A stretch of DNA of 64,000 bases from Altererythrobacter rubellus (GTDB lineage Bacteria > Pseudomonadota > Alphaproteobacteria > Sphingomonadales > Sphingomonadaceae), in the NCBI RefSeq assembly GCF_030284385.1, contig NZ_CP127221.1, positions 2,046,001 to 2,110,000 of the forward strand, read 5' to 3'. Below the pieces are notes generated by a model. That model searched no databases and was not told the origin of the DNA. It worked only from the letters and a program-made list of their open reading frames with translations. Of this stretch, positions 38,376 to 47,318 are shown one piece after another. The translations under genes and the position numbers were made by a program. How positions within the stretch are numbered: position 1 is the stretch's first letter; each line of letters starts with the position of its first letter.

Positions 38376-39185
38376 ATGATATTAAGCAATCTCAACAAGC
38401 TCCTGTGCCGCAAGAAAAATGCACCATCCGGACCACGTGTCCCCGATGGTGAGCGCTATTATGTCGTGGGTGACATCCATGGCCGCCTGGACCTGTTTGA
38501 AGCACTTGTCGATGCGATCGAAGCAGACATAGCCGACCATCCCGATGCCGATGTAACTGTGGTACTGCTCGGCGATCTGATCGACCGCGGCCCTGACAGT
38601 GCCGGTGTGATTGAACGCAGTTTGCAATGGCAGGAATGCCGAAAAGTCCGCATTCTCGCGGGCAATCACGAAGAGATGTTCCTCGAATCAATCGATGATA
38701 TAGAAGTACTTAGGCACTTTTTGAAGCATGGAGGCCGTGAAACGATCCTGAGCTTTGGCTTGCCGGTTAAAAAATACCGGAAGCTAGACCTCAAGGAATT
38801 GTTCGAACTTCTACCCGAGATAATTCCGGAGACAACACGGAAATTCGTCGCCGGCTTTGAAGAGATGATCGAAGCGGGAGATTATGTTTTTGTTCATGCT
38901 GGGATCAATCCCGAGCTGCCGCTGGATAAGCAGAAGCGCAGCGACCTGCTTTGGATTCGCGAGCGGTTTCTGAGGCACCAAGGCCCGTTCCCCAAGACAG
39001 TCGTTCATGGGCATACCATTTTTGACGAGATAGAAATCAAGAGTGACCGGATTGGCCTCGATACCGGCGCTTTTCGAAGCGGCATTTTGACAGCCCTGGT
39101 TCTCGAAGGAACAAATCAGCGAACGATCCAATCGATCGAAAAAAAGAAACATATCAAAATCAGGCACGAGGAAATCAGCTCATGA
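38376..39185 (+). CDS. Metallophosphoesterase, PP1-like serine/threonine phosphatase
   Basis: A 269-residue calcineurin-fold phosphatase. The metal-binding blocks GDIHGRLDLF (about residue 33), LLGDLIDRGPDS (about 66), AGNHEEMF (about 95) and HGHT (about 212) are all present. It may act on phosphoproteins or on diadenosine tetraphosphate. Its stop overlaps the ugd start (ATGA), implying a link to exopolysaccharide sugar-nucleotide supply. Confidence 0.88.
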   Translation: MILSNLNKLLCRKKNAPSGPRVPDGERYYVVGDIHGRLDLFEALVDAIEADIADHPDADVTVVLLGDLIDRGPDSAGVIERSLQWQECRKVRILAGNHEEMFLESIDDIEVLRHFLKHGGRETILSFGLPVKKYRKLDLKELFELLPEIIPETTRKFVAGFEEMIEAGDYVFVHAGINPELPLDKQKRSDLLWIRERFLRHQGPFPKTVVHGHTIFDEIEIKSDRIGLDTGAFRSGILTALVLEGTNQRTIQSIEKKKHIKIRHEEISS

Positions 39186-40492
39186 AGATCGCTATGGTTG
39201 GATCCGGCTACGTCGGACTAGTTTCTGGCGCCTGCTTTGCCGATTTTGGTCACGAAGTCGTTTGTATCGACAAGGATCAATCGAAGATCGATCGTCTGCA
39301 TGATGGCATTATGCCGATCTATGAGCCCGGTCTCGACGCCCTTGTTGAGACAAACGTAAGCGCGGGCCGGCTTACCTTTACGACCGACCTGGCTGAAGGG
39401 ATCAAGGGCGCAAGCGCCATCTTTATCGCCGTTGGCACACCAAGCCGCCGGGGTGATGGGCATGCAGATCTGTCCTTCGTCTATGCCGTAGCCGAAGAGA
39501 TTGGAGCCAATCTTTCGAACGACGCTGTCGTCGTTACCAAGTCGACCGTACCCGTAGGTACTGGAGATGAAGTGGAGCGCATCCTGAAAGGCAGCGGTAC
39601 GAGCCACAAAGTGTCTATCGTATCCAACCCAGAGTTCCTGCGCGAAGGCGCAGCAATCGGTGACTTCAAACGGCCCGATCGGATCGTGATCGGTTCAGAG
39701 GATGATTTCGGACGCGACGTCATGCGCGAGGTATACCGGCCACTCTTCCTAAATGAATCGCCCATTCTCAACGTCAATCGCCGATCAAGCGAGCTGATCA
39801 AATATGCCGCCAATGCGTTCCTTGCTACAAAGATAACCTTCATCAACGAGATGGCCGATCTGTGCGAGAAAGTGGGTGGCAATGTGCAGGATGTTGCGCG
39901 CGGGATCGGCATGGATGGCCGGATCGGGAGGAAATTTCTCAACGCTGGGCCCGGCTATGGCGGCTCTTGTTTCCCGAAGGACACTTTGGCGTTGCTGAAG
40001 ACCGCAGAGGATCACGAGAGCCCGGTCCGGATCGTGGAGGCGGTTGTTAAAGTAAACGAGAGCCGCAAGCGCGCAATGGGCCGCAAGGTGATCGATGCAT
40101 TGGGTGGCATGAAAGCTGCTCGCGGCAAGAAAGTCGCCTTGCTTGGCCTGACCTTCAAACCCAACACCGACGACATGCGTGATTCCCCGTCGATTGCTAT
40201 TGCCCAGGCACTCGCCGATGCGGGTGCCCATGTCACAGCCTTCGATCCGGAAGGTATGGAACAAGCCATGCCGCTGATGCCCAAGGTCAACATGTGTGAG
40301 AGCGCTTATGAAGCGATCGAAGATGCTGACGCAGTTGTGATCGTAACCGAGTGGGATGTGTTCCGTGCGCTGGATGTCTCAAGGATCAAGAAATTGGTGA
40401 AGACCCCGATCATGGTCGACCTGCGCAACATTTATAGCCCCAATGAAATGCGCGCTGCAGGCTTCACTTACGAGAGCATTGGCCGCGGATAG
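39182..40492 (+). CDS. ugd: UDP-glucose 6-dehydrogenase
   Basis: A 436-residue enzyme that oxidises UDP-glucose to UDP-glucuronate with two NAD+. The Rossmann motif MVGSGYVGLVSGACF is at the N-terminus. The catalytic Cys263 sits in GPGYGGSCFPKDTLAL, and the NAD/UDP C-domain has LTFKPNTDDMRDSPS. Product feeds uronic-acid-containing polysaccharides; no other such genes are in the window. Confidence 0.96.
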   Translation: MKIAMVGSGYVGLVSGACFADFGHEVVCIDKDQSKIDRLHDGIMPIYEPGLDALVETNVSAGRLTFTTDLAEGIKGASAIFIAVGTPSRRGDGHADLSFVYAVAEEIGANLSNDAVVVTKSTVPVGTGDEVERILKGSGTSHKVSIVSNPEFLREGAAIGDFKRPDRIVIGSEDDFGRDVMREVYRPLFLNESPILNVNRRSSELIKYAANAFLATKITFINEMADLCEKVGGNVQDVARGIGMDGRIGRKFLNAGPGYGGSCFPKDTLALLKTAEDHESPVRIVEAVVKVNESRKRAMGRKVIDALGGMKAARGKKVALLGLTFKPNTDDMRDSPSIAIAQALADAGAHVTAFDPEGMEQAMPLMPKVNMCESAYEAIEDADAVVIVTEWDVFRALDVSRIKKLVKTPIMVDLRNIYSPNEMRAAGFTYESIGRG

Positions 40493-40568
40493 GTTCGGCG
40501 CTTCGCCAGTGATCTTGTAACCCTCTTCGAATTGATAAGCAATTCAAGGGGATTGGAGACGGATTCAC

Positions 40569-40993
40569 CTGGCAAACATTCTCGACTGGCTGTCATCACT
40601 CTTTGTTTATAAAATCGGAATTGTGCCGCCAGCGCTAATAGTGCTGTTCATAATCAACCGCGGACAGGCGCAGGATGCAATGCGTCATAACTATCCAGTG
40701 AGTGGCCACCTACACCATGTATTCACCGGACCTGGCGAGTTCTATCGACAATACTTGTTGGCCATGGACCGCGAAGAGCTGCCGTTTACTCGCTTGCAAC
40801 GCGATTGGGTGAACGAAGCATCTGCAGGCGAATCAACCAATGTAGATTTCGGTTCGACCCATCATTTGGAGCCGGCCGGCACACTCATCTTTGTGAAGAG
40901 CCCGCGGCGGATGAAGCTTTTCAATTGCGTATGGAGTTTGCCGATGGGCATTCTAGGCCACTGGATGACCTCCATCCGACATTGGCGGCGTAA
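40569..40993 (+). pseudogene. N-terminal remnant of an FMN-binding glutamate synthase family gene
   Basis: An open frame with no ATG reads LANILDWLSSLFVYKIG, then a membrane-like segment, DAMRHNYPVSGHLHHVF, and GEFYRQYLLAMDREELPF. It continues DWVNEASAGESTNVDFGSTH and EPAGTLIFVKSP up to about 40903. This matches the N-terminal 100 or so residues of GltB2-type (FMN-binding) glutamate synthase family proteins, which should be about 500 residues. The catalytic barrel is absent. A different frame then reads ADEAFQLRMEFADGHSRPL to TAA at 40991. The boundaries of the remnant are approximate. Confidence 0.75.
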
Positions 40994-41048
40994 TGCTCGT
41001 TCGCCATGCCAGACAGGCCTGAGGATCATCCGATCAGGCAAAAGAAAA

Positions 41049-41082
41049 GCCGCGGACCGAAGTCCGCGGCTCTCTTTTTTCT
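41049..41082. terminator. Strong bidirectional terminator
   Basis: Perfect ten-base arms AGCCGCGGAC / GTCCGCGGCT with a CGAA loop, followed by CTCTTTTTTC on the plus strand and a T-rich stretch on the minus strand. It lies just past the second TonB receptor stop. Confidence 0.9.
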
Positions 41083-41096
41083 AAATCCTGAGCGGA

Positions 41097-44000
41097 TTAG
41101 AACGAGAAGGTCACACCACCGAAGAACGTACGAGCAGTGTCGTAGATCGTCGGGAAGGTGTTGCCATTACCCAGCGGCGGACCCGAAGAGGTCGATACTG
41201 GGGGCTGGGTGTTCGTCACGTTCTGGACACCGCCGCGTAAGCGTATCGTGTCATTCAGCTCGTAGAAGAATGACAGGTCAACATAGTTAATCGTCTGCAG
41301 ATCATCGTCAATCAACGGGCTGTCACCAGGTTCGTTCTTCGTTCCCGCGAAGTAACGCCATGTTGCAGCGGCCTCGAGGCCTTCAACCGGGGTTTCCCAA
41401 GTTGTCGTCACGCGGTGACGATACTTCGGGTTCACCGGAGAAATACAACCATTGTTCAGGAACCCTGCACATTCAATCGGGGTATCGCCCGGGAATGAAG
41501 CAAAGTCGAACTTGTCGAGGTAGGTACCAGCGTAGTCAAAGCGCATACCGCCAAACGAACCAAGATCGGTTGAATAGCGAACTTGGATATCAATACCCGA
41601 AGTTGTCAATTCAGCGATGTTGAGGTTGGTCTGTTGGAAACCTACGCCCGGAATACCCGCGATGAGCGAGCCGTTCGATGCGCGAACGATCAGATCGCAG
41701 AAGGTTGGGTTACCGGTTGCAAGACACTGATCCAAAGTGGTCTGCGCCTCGATACCAGCTGAGATGAAGTCTTCAACTGAGATATCAAAGTAGTCAACTG
41801 TGACCGACAAACCTGGCGCGAACGAAGGTGTCAGAACGGCACCAAAAGTCCAAGTGTCCGAGCTTTCCGGGGTCAGCTGCGGGTTACCACCAGTCAGCGA
41901 CTGGGTCTGACCAGAGATCACGTCTGGAACATTACCATACTGAGCCGCAGTAACGCCAGTGTTAGCACATGCTGACTGTGAGGCAGTCGGTGCAGAAGTC
42001 GCACAAGGATCGAAGATTTGATCCCCGAGCGAGTTCTGAGACGAGTTGAGGTTCGGCAGGCCAGTGTTCTGGCCTGTGTAAAGCTCAATCACGTTCGGCG
42101 CACGAACAGCACGCTGGAACTGACCGCGAAGCGTCAGATCTTCAACCGGTGACCAGGTCAACTGAACACCGAAAGCATCGGTGCTGAAGCTGTTGGTCGT
42201 GCGGTTACCCGAGTTGTCATAATCCGAGTAGCGGTACTGACCGGCAAGTGTCAGCTCGTTGAAGAACGGCTTGTCCTGAACGAGTGGGATCTGAAGCTCA
42301 GCGTAGAGTTCCATGACTTCCACCTGACCCTTAACAGGCAGGGTTGCGCCACCAACACCGGTGAAACCGCCGCCAGGAACCTGGCTGATTTCATCGGGGA
42401 TTGATTCCAGCTTGTCCTTACGACCCTCAACACCAACAAGCAGAGCGACGCCATCGTCTGCCCAAGGTGTAGAGACACCATATTCGCCGAGGTCGCCCTG
42501 AATGTTCGCGCCATAAACCATCTGACTGGTTTTACCGATCACAAGGCCGACACCCTGAATGAAGTCGAGAGCTTCCCGGGTCACACCTGAGCTGCCGCCA
42601 GGACGCGTAAAGATGTTGTACGGAACGCAGCCACCCGAGGGATCGGAACAAACAACATTGCCATTGCCATCATCGACAGCAAGAAACGCCTGCTGCGTCT
42701 TCGCGATAATGAAGTCGTTAGTAGACAGCGAGCTATCCGAAGTCTCGGAATACTGACCGAACACTTCGTACGCCCACACGCCATCCGCAAAATCACCGCG
42801 CAAGCCGCCAACGATGCGGAATGCAGAGTTTTCGAGGCGCGAGTTACGAGGACCACCTTCAACGTTACGGTGCGACATGAACTGGCTGTCCTTGATCACG
42901 CCATCAGCGATGTCCTGCGCCGAACAGCCGAACACTTCAGTGGCCAAGTCAATGCCTGGTGTGCCGTTGATAAACGGGTTGTCACAGTTGATGTCCCAGA
43001 TACCGAATGACGCAGATTCAGCAATCTGGGCGTCTGAGAAGACGTCCGTGTAGCTTACGTCCAGGAATGCTTCCAGATTGTCCGTGATGTCATAGTGACC
43101 ACGAGCGTACAAAGTGAAACGCTCTGAAGGACGCTGGAAGAAGTTACGCTGACCAAAGTTGTAGGTCTGAGCAGGCCCGCCAGCGAAAGGAACGAGCGTA
43201 CCATCTTCAAGCTGGAAGACGTCGTCGTTTACGCCGTCACCGTTGAAGAAGTCAGCAAAGCGACGGAAGTTCGAAGAGCCTACGCAGCCCGCACCGCCGA
43301 AGCTGGTCGAAGAACCGGATTCACCGATTGTACAAGCCGAGAAAGAACGGTTGTTCTGAGTTACCTCGTTACGTTTTTCGTAGCTGGCATAAACGGTAAC
43401 GTTACCACGGCCGTCAGCGGTGTTGGTGCCGATCATACCGGTGATCACATATTCTTCACCGTCAATAATAGGCGACGCAACAGTCTGTTCTGCAGCAGAG
43501 GTAACATTGTTGAAAAACTTGTTGCCGTTACCAGTCTGCTGGAAGTTACCCTGCAGATCTAGCTCGATGCCTTCGAAGTCGCGGCGGAGAATAAAGTTAG
43601 CAACACCGCCAACAGCGTCCGAACCGTAAACAGCCGAAGCACCACCGGTCAGCACGTCGACGCGCTCAACCAACTGGGTCGGGATCAGGTCAAGGTTCGC
43701 TGATGAGATGGACGAAGAACCATAGGGCAGTCGACGACCGTCGATCAACACGAGCGTACGCTCCGAACCAATACCGCGAAGGTTTAATGTAGCGGTACCC
43801 GATGCACCGTTTGAAACTTCACCAGCTTGACCAGCAAATACCTGAGGAAGCTGGTTGGTGAGGTCTTCGATACGAGCCGTACCAGTTGATTTGATTGTGT
43901 CAGTGGATACACTGAGGATTGGAGCCGCAGCTTCAAGGTTCGGGTTCACGTTCAGACGCGAACCAGTAACAACGATGGTGCTTTGCTCTTCGATTGCGCT

Positions 44001-44111
44001 GTCGTCTGACGTAACGTCTGCATCTTGCGCCAGGGCTGGAGCCGCCGTGATTGCAAGACCTGCAATCATGGTAGAGCTCAGGAAACGCCCCATAAACTTA
44101 GTATTTTTCAT
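41097..44111 (-). CDS. TonB-dependent receptor (1004 residues)
   Basis: An outer-membrane transporter. The signal peptide (residues 1-29, ending PALAQ) is followed by a TonB-box-like STIVVTGSRL. The plug carries LNLRGIGSERTLVLIDGRRLPYGSSS and VLTGGASAVYGSDAVGGVANFILRR. The barrel ends TFFGGVTFSF. Several Cys pairs occur in loops. It belongs to the same broad sphingomonad receptor group as the first receptor but is clearly a distinct paralogue. Stands alone; substrate unknown. The start has a CGGAGGAACGAC ribosome site. Confidence 0.93.
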   Translation of the reverse strand: MKNTKFMGRFLSSTMIAGLAITAAPALAQDADVTSDDSAIEEQSTIVVTGSRLNVNPNLEAAAPILSVSTDTIKSTGTARIEDLTNQLPQVFAGQAGEVSNGASGTATLNLRGIGSERTLVLIDGRRLPYGSSSISSANLDLIPTQLVERVDVLTGGASAVYGSDAVGGVANFILRRDFEGIELDLQGNFQQTGNGNKFFNNVTSAAEQTVASPIIDGEEYVITGMIGTNTADGRGNVTVYASYEKRNEVTQNNRSFSACTIGESGSSTSFGGAGCVGSSNFRRFADFFNGDGVNDDVFQLEDGTLVPFAGGPAQTYNFGQRNFFQRPSERFTLYARGHYDITDNLEAFLDVSYTDVFSDAQIAESASFGIWDINCDNPFINGTPGIDLATEVFGCSAQDIADGVIKDSQFMSHRNVEGGPRNSRLENSAFRIVGGLRGDFADGVWAYEVFGQYSETSDSSLSTNDFIIAKTQQAFLAVDDGNGNVVCSDPSGGCVPYNIFTRPGGSSGVTREALDFIQGVGLVIGKTSQMVYGANIQGDLGEYGVSTPWADDGVALLVGVEGRKDKLESIPDEISQVPGGGFTGVGGATLPVKGQVEVMELYAELQIPLVQDKPFFNELTLAGQYRYSDYDNSGNRTTNSFSTDAFGVQLTWSPVEDLTLRGQFQRAVRAPNVIELYTGQNTGLPNLNSSQNSLGDQIFDPCATSAPTASQSACANTGVTAAQYGNVPDVISGQTQSLTGGNPQLTPESSDTWTFGAVLTPSFAPGLSVTVDYFDISVEDFISAGIEAQTTLDQCLATGNPTFCDLIVRASNGSLIAGIPGVGFQQTNLNIAELTTSGIDIQVRYSTDLGSFGGMRFDYAGTYLDKFDFASFPGDTPIECAGFLNNGCISPVNPKYRHRVTTTWETPVEGLEAAATWRYFAGTKNEPGDSPLIDDDLQTINYVDLSFFYELNDTIRLRGGVQNVTNTQPPVSTSSGPPLGNGNTFPTIYDTARTFFGGVTFSF

Positions 44112-44400
44112 GTCGTTCCTCCGGATAGATTAATCTTCCGTTCTAGTTTTGCCAATAGGGACCAAATGGCTAAACAACGCACCAATTGCGTGTGCATCAA
44201 AATACCCAATCCCACTTGGATGGGGTGCCACTGTATTCCACGACCACCCAGGTCAACCTGCAAGGGAGTAACTTACGGCTTTTCTAGGGAAGTGTTGCAG
44301 TCGTGTTACACACCATTTCCCGCGTTTTAGCGGTGCAGTTCATCCACTTATCCTGATGTTAACGTTAAAATAGAATTGAACGCCAACGCATCAGTAAATG
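44112..44400. other. Leader region of TonB receptor / downstream of RNase P RNA
   Basis: No gene seen in 289 bases. It contains AT-rich stretches probably serving as the receptor promoter and a small CGCA/TGCG palindrome around 44179-44192. The 3' end of the RNase P RNA lies at its right edge. Confidence 0.5.
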
Positions 44401-44800
44401 TGCCAGAAGGCCTGTAAGCCGGGTTCTGTCCTGCAAGCGGTATGTTCGCACACCAGCCTTGCAGCGGCAGCCATTCATCTAGGCTACGGATTGCTCCGCA
44501 GCTCAAGCAGCCAACCCGGGCCTCTCAGGGCGAAACGCCCCTGCTTTTGACAGCGCGAGCCCCCTATTTGGCCTTGCTCCGGGTGGGGTTTGCCATGCGG
44601 GCGCTGTTACCAGAGCCCCGGTGCGCTTTTACCGCACCCTTTCACCCTTGCCTGTGCCCTTTAGGGGCCATCGGCGGTATACTCTCTGTGGCACTTTCCC
44701 TGAGGTTTCCCTCGGCGGGCGTTACCCGCCACCCTTGTTTCGTGGAGCCCGGACTTTCCTCGTAATCTCGCGAAAACGCAGCTGCCCAGCCTCCTGGCAC
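44401..44800 (-). ncRNA. rnpB: RNase P RNA, type A
   Basis: On the minus strand the conserved core GAGGAAAGTCCGGGCTCC is present near 44768-44750, as is the ACAGAACCCGGCTTACAGGC block near the 3' end. The P1 helix forms between TGCCAGGAGGC (5' end, about 44799) and GCCTTCTGGCA (3' end, 44401) with one wobble pair. This sets the ends within a few bases and gives about 400 nucleotides. It is the catalytic RNA that matures tRNA 5' ends. Confidence 0.95.
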
Positions 44801-44884
44801 AGCGCGATATAGGCATGACCGCCAGAAATGAGAAGGGCCAACCCGTTTCAAGGCCGACCCTCCATCAATTCGGAATTTCAGCGC

Positions 44885-45316
44885 CTACTCTTTGCCGCCA
44901 ATGCTCTCGATCGATTCATCGGGCGAAAGCGCCATCTTCCAGATCAGTGCGCCGATCACTGCGCCCACTAGCGGTGCGACCCAGAACAGCCACAGCTGTC
45001 CGACAGCGCCGGTCTCTGCATAGAATGCAACGCCGGTTGAACGCGCCGATCACCTGCGCCACCCAATAGGGCAGCAGCTCACCCCATGAAAATCGGCCCA
45101 AAACAGCAAGGCCAAGCGAAACAGCCGGGTTAAAATGTCCGCCGGAAATCCCTCCAACCGCATAGGCCATAGTGAGCACGGTCAAACCAAAGGCCAATGC
45201 GACGCCGGCAAAACCGATCCCCAATTCCGGATAGGCTGCTGCCAGCACAGCTGAACCGCAACCGCCAAACACAAGCCAGAATGGCCGATCAACTCAGCAG
45301 ACAGTTTTCTAATCAT
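44885..45316 (-). pseudogene. Aquaporin Z gene, frameshifted and internally deleted
   Basis: A strong ribosome site (GGGGAGGGGAG) precedes [11 protein letters not shown] in one frame. A one-base loss near 45277 moves the family sequence to the next frame ([15 protein letters not shown]..., then [18 protein letters not shown] with the first NPA box, up to YWVAQVIGA). There the frame breaks again near 45040. The C-terminal part continues in a third frame as [11 protein letters not shown]...[22 protein letters not shown] to TAG at 44885. About 70 residues, including the second NPA box, are missing. A functional water channel cannot be made from this sequence. Confidence 0.88.
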
Positions 45317-45404
45317 GAACTTACTCCCCTCCCCGGAGAACAATGCGCAAGACTAGCATCTAGATTGCAGGGGGCAAATTCCAGATTGGGGAAAGGGGAT
45401 CAGC

Positions 45405-46112
45405 CTACCGCGCAGCGCCGCGGTCACGATCAAGCAACAGCTGAAACAGGATCGCACCCACATGCTGATCCACGATCCCGTCAATCAGCTCAGGACGCCA
45501 CCGGCGCTGGAATGCTTCGACTGCCTTGTGTCCGTCTGTGATGTCATAGCCAAACCGCTCCAGCGCGAGATAGAACGCGCCATCGTTGTCGAACGGATCG
45601 CCCAGGTCGAGTTTCTCCGGCTTTGGCAGGCAGAGCCCGTATTCAGCCAATCGATCCCATGGAAACAGCTCGCCCGGATCGGTCTTGCGCGCTGGCGCAA
45701 CATCGGAATGACCGACAACGTTTGCGCGGGGAATATCATTCTCTTTCACTATCCGCGCCAATAGCGGAACGAGGGCTTTGATTTGCGCTTCGGCAAACTC
45801 GCGATAGCCTAGCCCATGCCCCGGGTGATCCAGCTCGATCCCGATACTTGCCGAATTCACGTCCTTGTGACCGCGCCAGTAGGACGTACCCGCATGCCAT
45901 GCGCGCTTTTGTTCCGGCACCAGCCGCGTGACTTCGCCTTCTTCGCTGATCAGGTAATGCGCAGAAACCTGCGCTTCCGGATCGCACAATCGCTCCAACG
46001 CTGTCTCAACCGGTTTCATCTCGGTATAGTGCAGCACCACCATATTAATCGGCAGCGCGCGATCGTTAAAATTTGGCGAGAGCTGCTCGCGATGGACCAG
46101 CTCGTCACGCAT
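45405..46112 (-). CDS. N-acetylmuramoyl-L-alanine amidase (AmiD/AmpD type)
   Basis: A 235-residue zinc amidase that cleaves the lactyl-L-alanine bond in peptidoglycan or muropeptides. The Amidase_2 domain has zinc ligands His28 in MVVLHYTEM and a second His/Asp pair in VVGHSDVAPARKTDPG. It also carries IGIELDHPGHG. A C-terminal putative peptidoglycan-binding helix bundle follows (DGHKAVEAFQRRWRPELIDG). No signal peptide is visible, which favours cytosolic recycling. Starts one base after the chpT stop. Confidence 0.9.
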   Translation of the reverse strand: MRDELVHREQLSPNFNDRALPINMVVLHYTEMKPVETALERLCDPEAQVSAHYLISEEGEVTRLVPEQKRAWHAGTSYWRGHKDVNSASIGIELDHPGHGLGYREFAEAQIKALVPLLARIVKENDIPRANVVGHSDVAPARKTDPGELFPWDRLAEYGLCLPKPEKLDLGDPFDNDGAFYLALERFGYDITDGHKAVEAFQRRWRPELIDGIVDQHVGAILFQLLLDRDRGAAR

Positions 46113-46113
46113 T

Positions 46114-46776
46114 TTAGCCGATCATCCCTTCAGGCTGCGGCAGCACCGCGCCCATGACCAGGCTAGTATCGGTCTTCTTATACTGAAGCCCACCGCCCAT
46201 TTCCTCAGCCAGCGTTGCGATCATATGCGCAGCGGCAGTTCGGCTGGAGAGTTCGCCTGGCGCAAGCTCGCCTTGAATCGCGCGACCGATGTTGTCATCG
46301 AATGCAAGCCGGTCCCCACTCGCCCGGACAACGATCTCTACATTGCCGCCTTGCAGCTCAGCACCAATATCGAGTGTCCCGCCACGGATGAGCGCATCAA
46401 GTGCAATATGCGCGAGATTGAGCATCACCTTTACCGCGGGCTTCGGAAGGCTGGACTCACTGATCGCCCAATTCTGCGTCACGCCTTTGGCGTCCGATAC
46501 CAGCGCGTCGATTACGCTTTGCGCCTCTTCCACCGGAACAGCTCCGCCAAAACCACCAGCCGCGCCGAACGCGAGCCGGAAGAACTTGAGTTTGTTCGTG
46601 CTGATCTTTGCGCTTTGTTCGAGCAGCTCTATGCAGCGCGCGCGCATCTCCGGGTCTTTCTCGTCAGCGAGCAATTCCAGCCCGTTGGAGAGAGCTCCTA
46701 CAGGTGACAGCATGTCGTGGCACAGCCGCGAGCACATCAAAGCGGCAAGTTCAGTTGAAAAGGTCATCGAGGCCAT
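46114..46776 (-). CDS. chpT: ChpT-like histidine phosphotransferase
   Basis: A 220-residue protein with a DHp-like helical hairpin whose phospho-acceptor is His20 in LCHDMLSPVGALSNGLELL. A degenerate ATPase-like domain follows. In Caulobacter ChpT relays phosphate from CckA to CtrA and CpdR. The match here is by fold and motif. Upstream, 16 bases before ATG, lies the second copy of the tandem TGTTCCA motif. Probably co-transcribed with the amidase. Confidence 0.85.
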   Translation of the reverse strand: MASMTFSTELAALMCSRLCHDMLSPVGALSNGLELLADEKDPEMRARCIELLEQSAKISTNKLKFFRLAFGAAGGFGGAVPVEEAQSVIDALVSDAKGVTQNWAISESSLPKPAVKVMLNLAHIALDALIRGGTLDIGAELQGGNVEIVVRASGDRLAFDDNIGRAIQGELAPGELSSRTAAAHMIATLAEEMGGGLQYKKTDTSLVMGAVLPQPEGMIG

Positions 46777-46792
46777 TAAAGTCCTACAGAAT

Positions 46793-46816
46793 GGAACACT
46801 TGGAACGCTGTCCTAC
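46793..46816. repeat. Tandem TGTTCCA motif, copy 2
   Basis: The same 24-base string as at 1671-1694 with two substitutions, in the same orientation relative to the downstream minus-strand gene. Units at 46793-46799 and 46802-46808, followed by CTGTCCTA. Confidence 0.5.
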
Positions 46817-46906
46817 TCAGAAAATCGCTACCAGACCAGCCGTGTCGAATCCGAATGCGCGAAAAGGTTATTCGCCAAAGGCAGACCAGTCGAGCACAGG
46901 TCGCTT

Positions 46907-47302
46907 CTAGTCGTCCACCACTGCGTAGGAAACTTCCGTGAATCCGTCTGGATCATCCCGCCACAAGCCAATCTCCTGCCCCGCGATAATCACCCAGATG
47001 CTGCCGTCACCAGTGGACATGACCCGATCCGTCTTTGATGGTCGCGCATCACCCACCGGATGCGAATGGTAATAGCCGATGACTTGAGGCCCGCCTTTGC
47101 GGGCAGCGCGATGCGCATCGATCAGTGCTTGCGGATCAATTTCGAAATGGGTTGCAGGTGCCGGATGGACATTGCGGGTCGCAACACAATCGGAAATTCG
47201 ATCGCCCTCGCGCAGCATAATTCCGCATGCCTCGAGCGGATGGGCTTTTCCCGCCTCCCGCAAGATCCGATCGATCACTCCACTTGCCACTTTGATGTCC
47301 AT
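46907..47302 (-). CDS. JAMM/Mov34 family metallopeptidase
   Basis: A 131-residue JAB-domain protein. The zinc site is in GYYHSHPVGDARPSKTD (His-x-His and Asp), with a catalytic Glu in HPLEACGIML. Bacterial relatives act on sulfur-carrier proteins or other C-terminal tails; the target is unknown. The start MDIKVASG has a TAGAGG site. A start 18 bases upstream would overlap the divergent rluD start. Divergent promoters must therefore sit inside coding sequence or be very compact. Confidence 0.85.
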   Translation of the reverse strand: MDIKVASGVIDRILREAGKAHPLEACGIMLREGDRISDCVATRNVHPAPATHFEIDPQALIDAHRAARKGGPQVIGYYHSHPVGDARPSKTDRVMSTGDGSIWVIIAGQEIGLWRDDPDGFTEVSYAVVDD

Positions 47303-47318
47303 CGCGCATGCCTCTAGC

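Noticed and set aside
44442-44851. Several small open frames
   Set aside because: They lie within the RNase P RNA gene, whose structure and conserved core are unmistakable.
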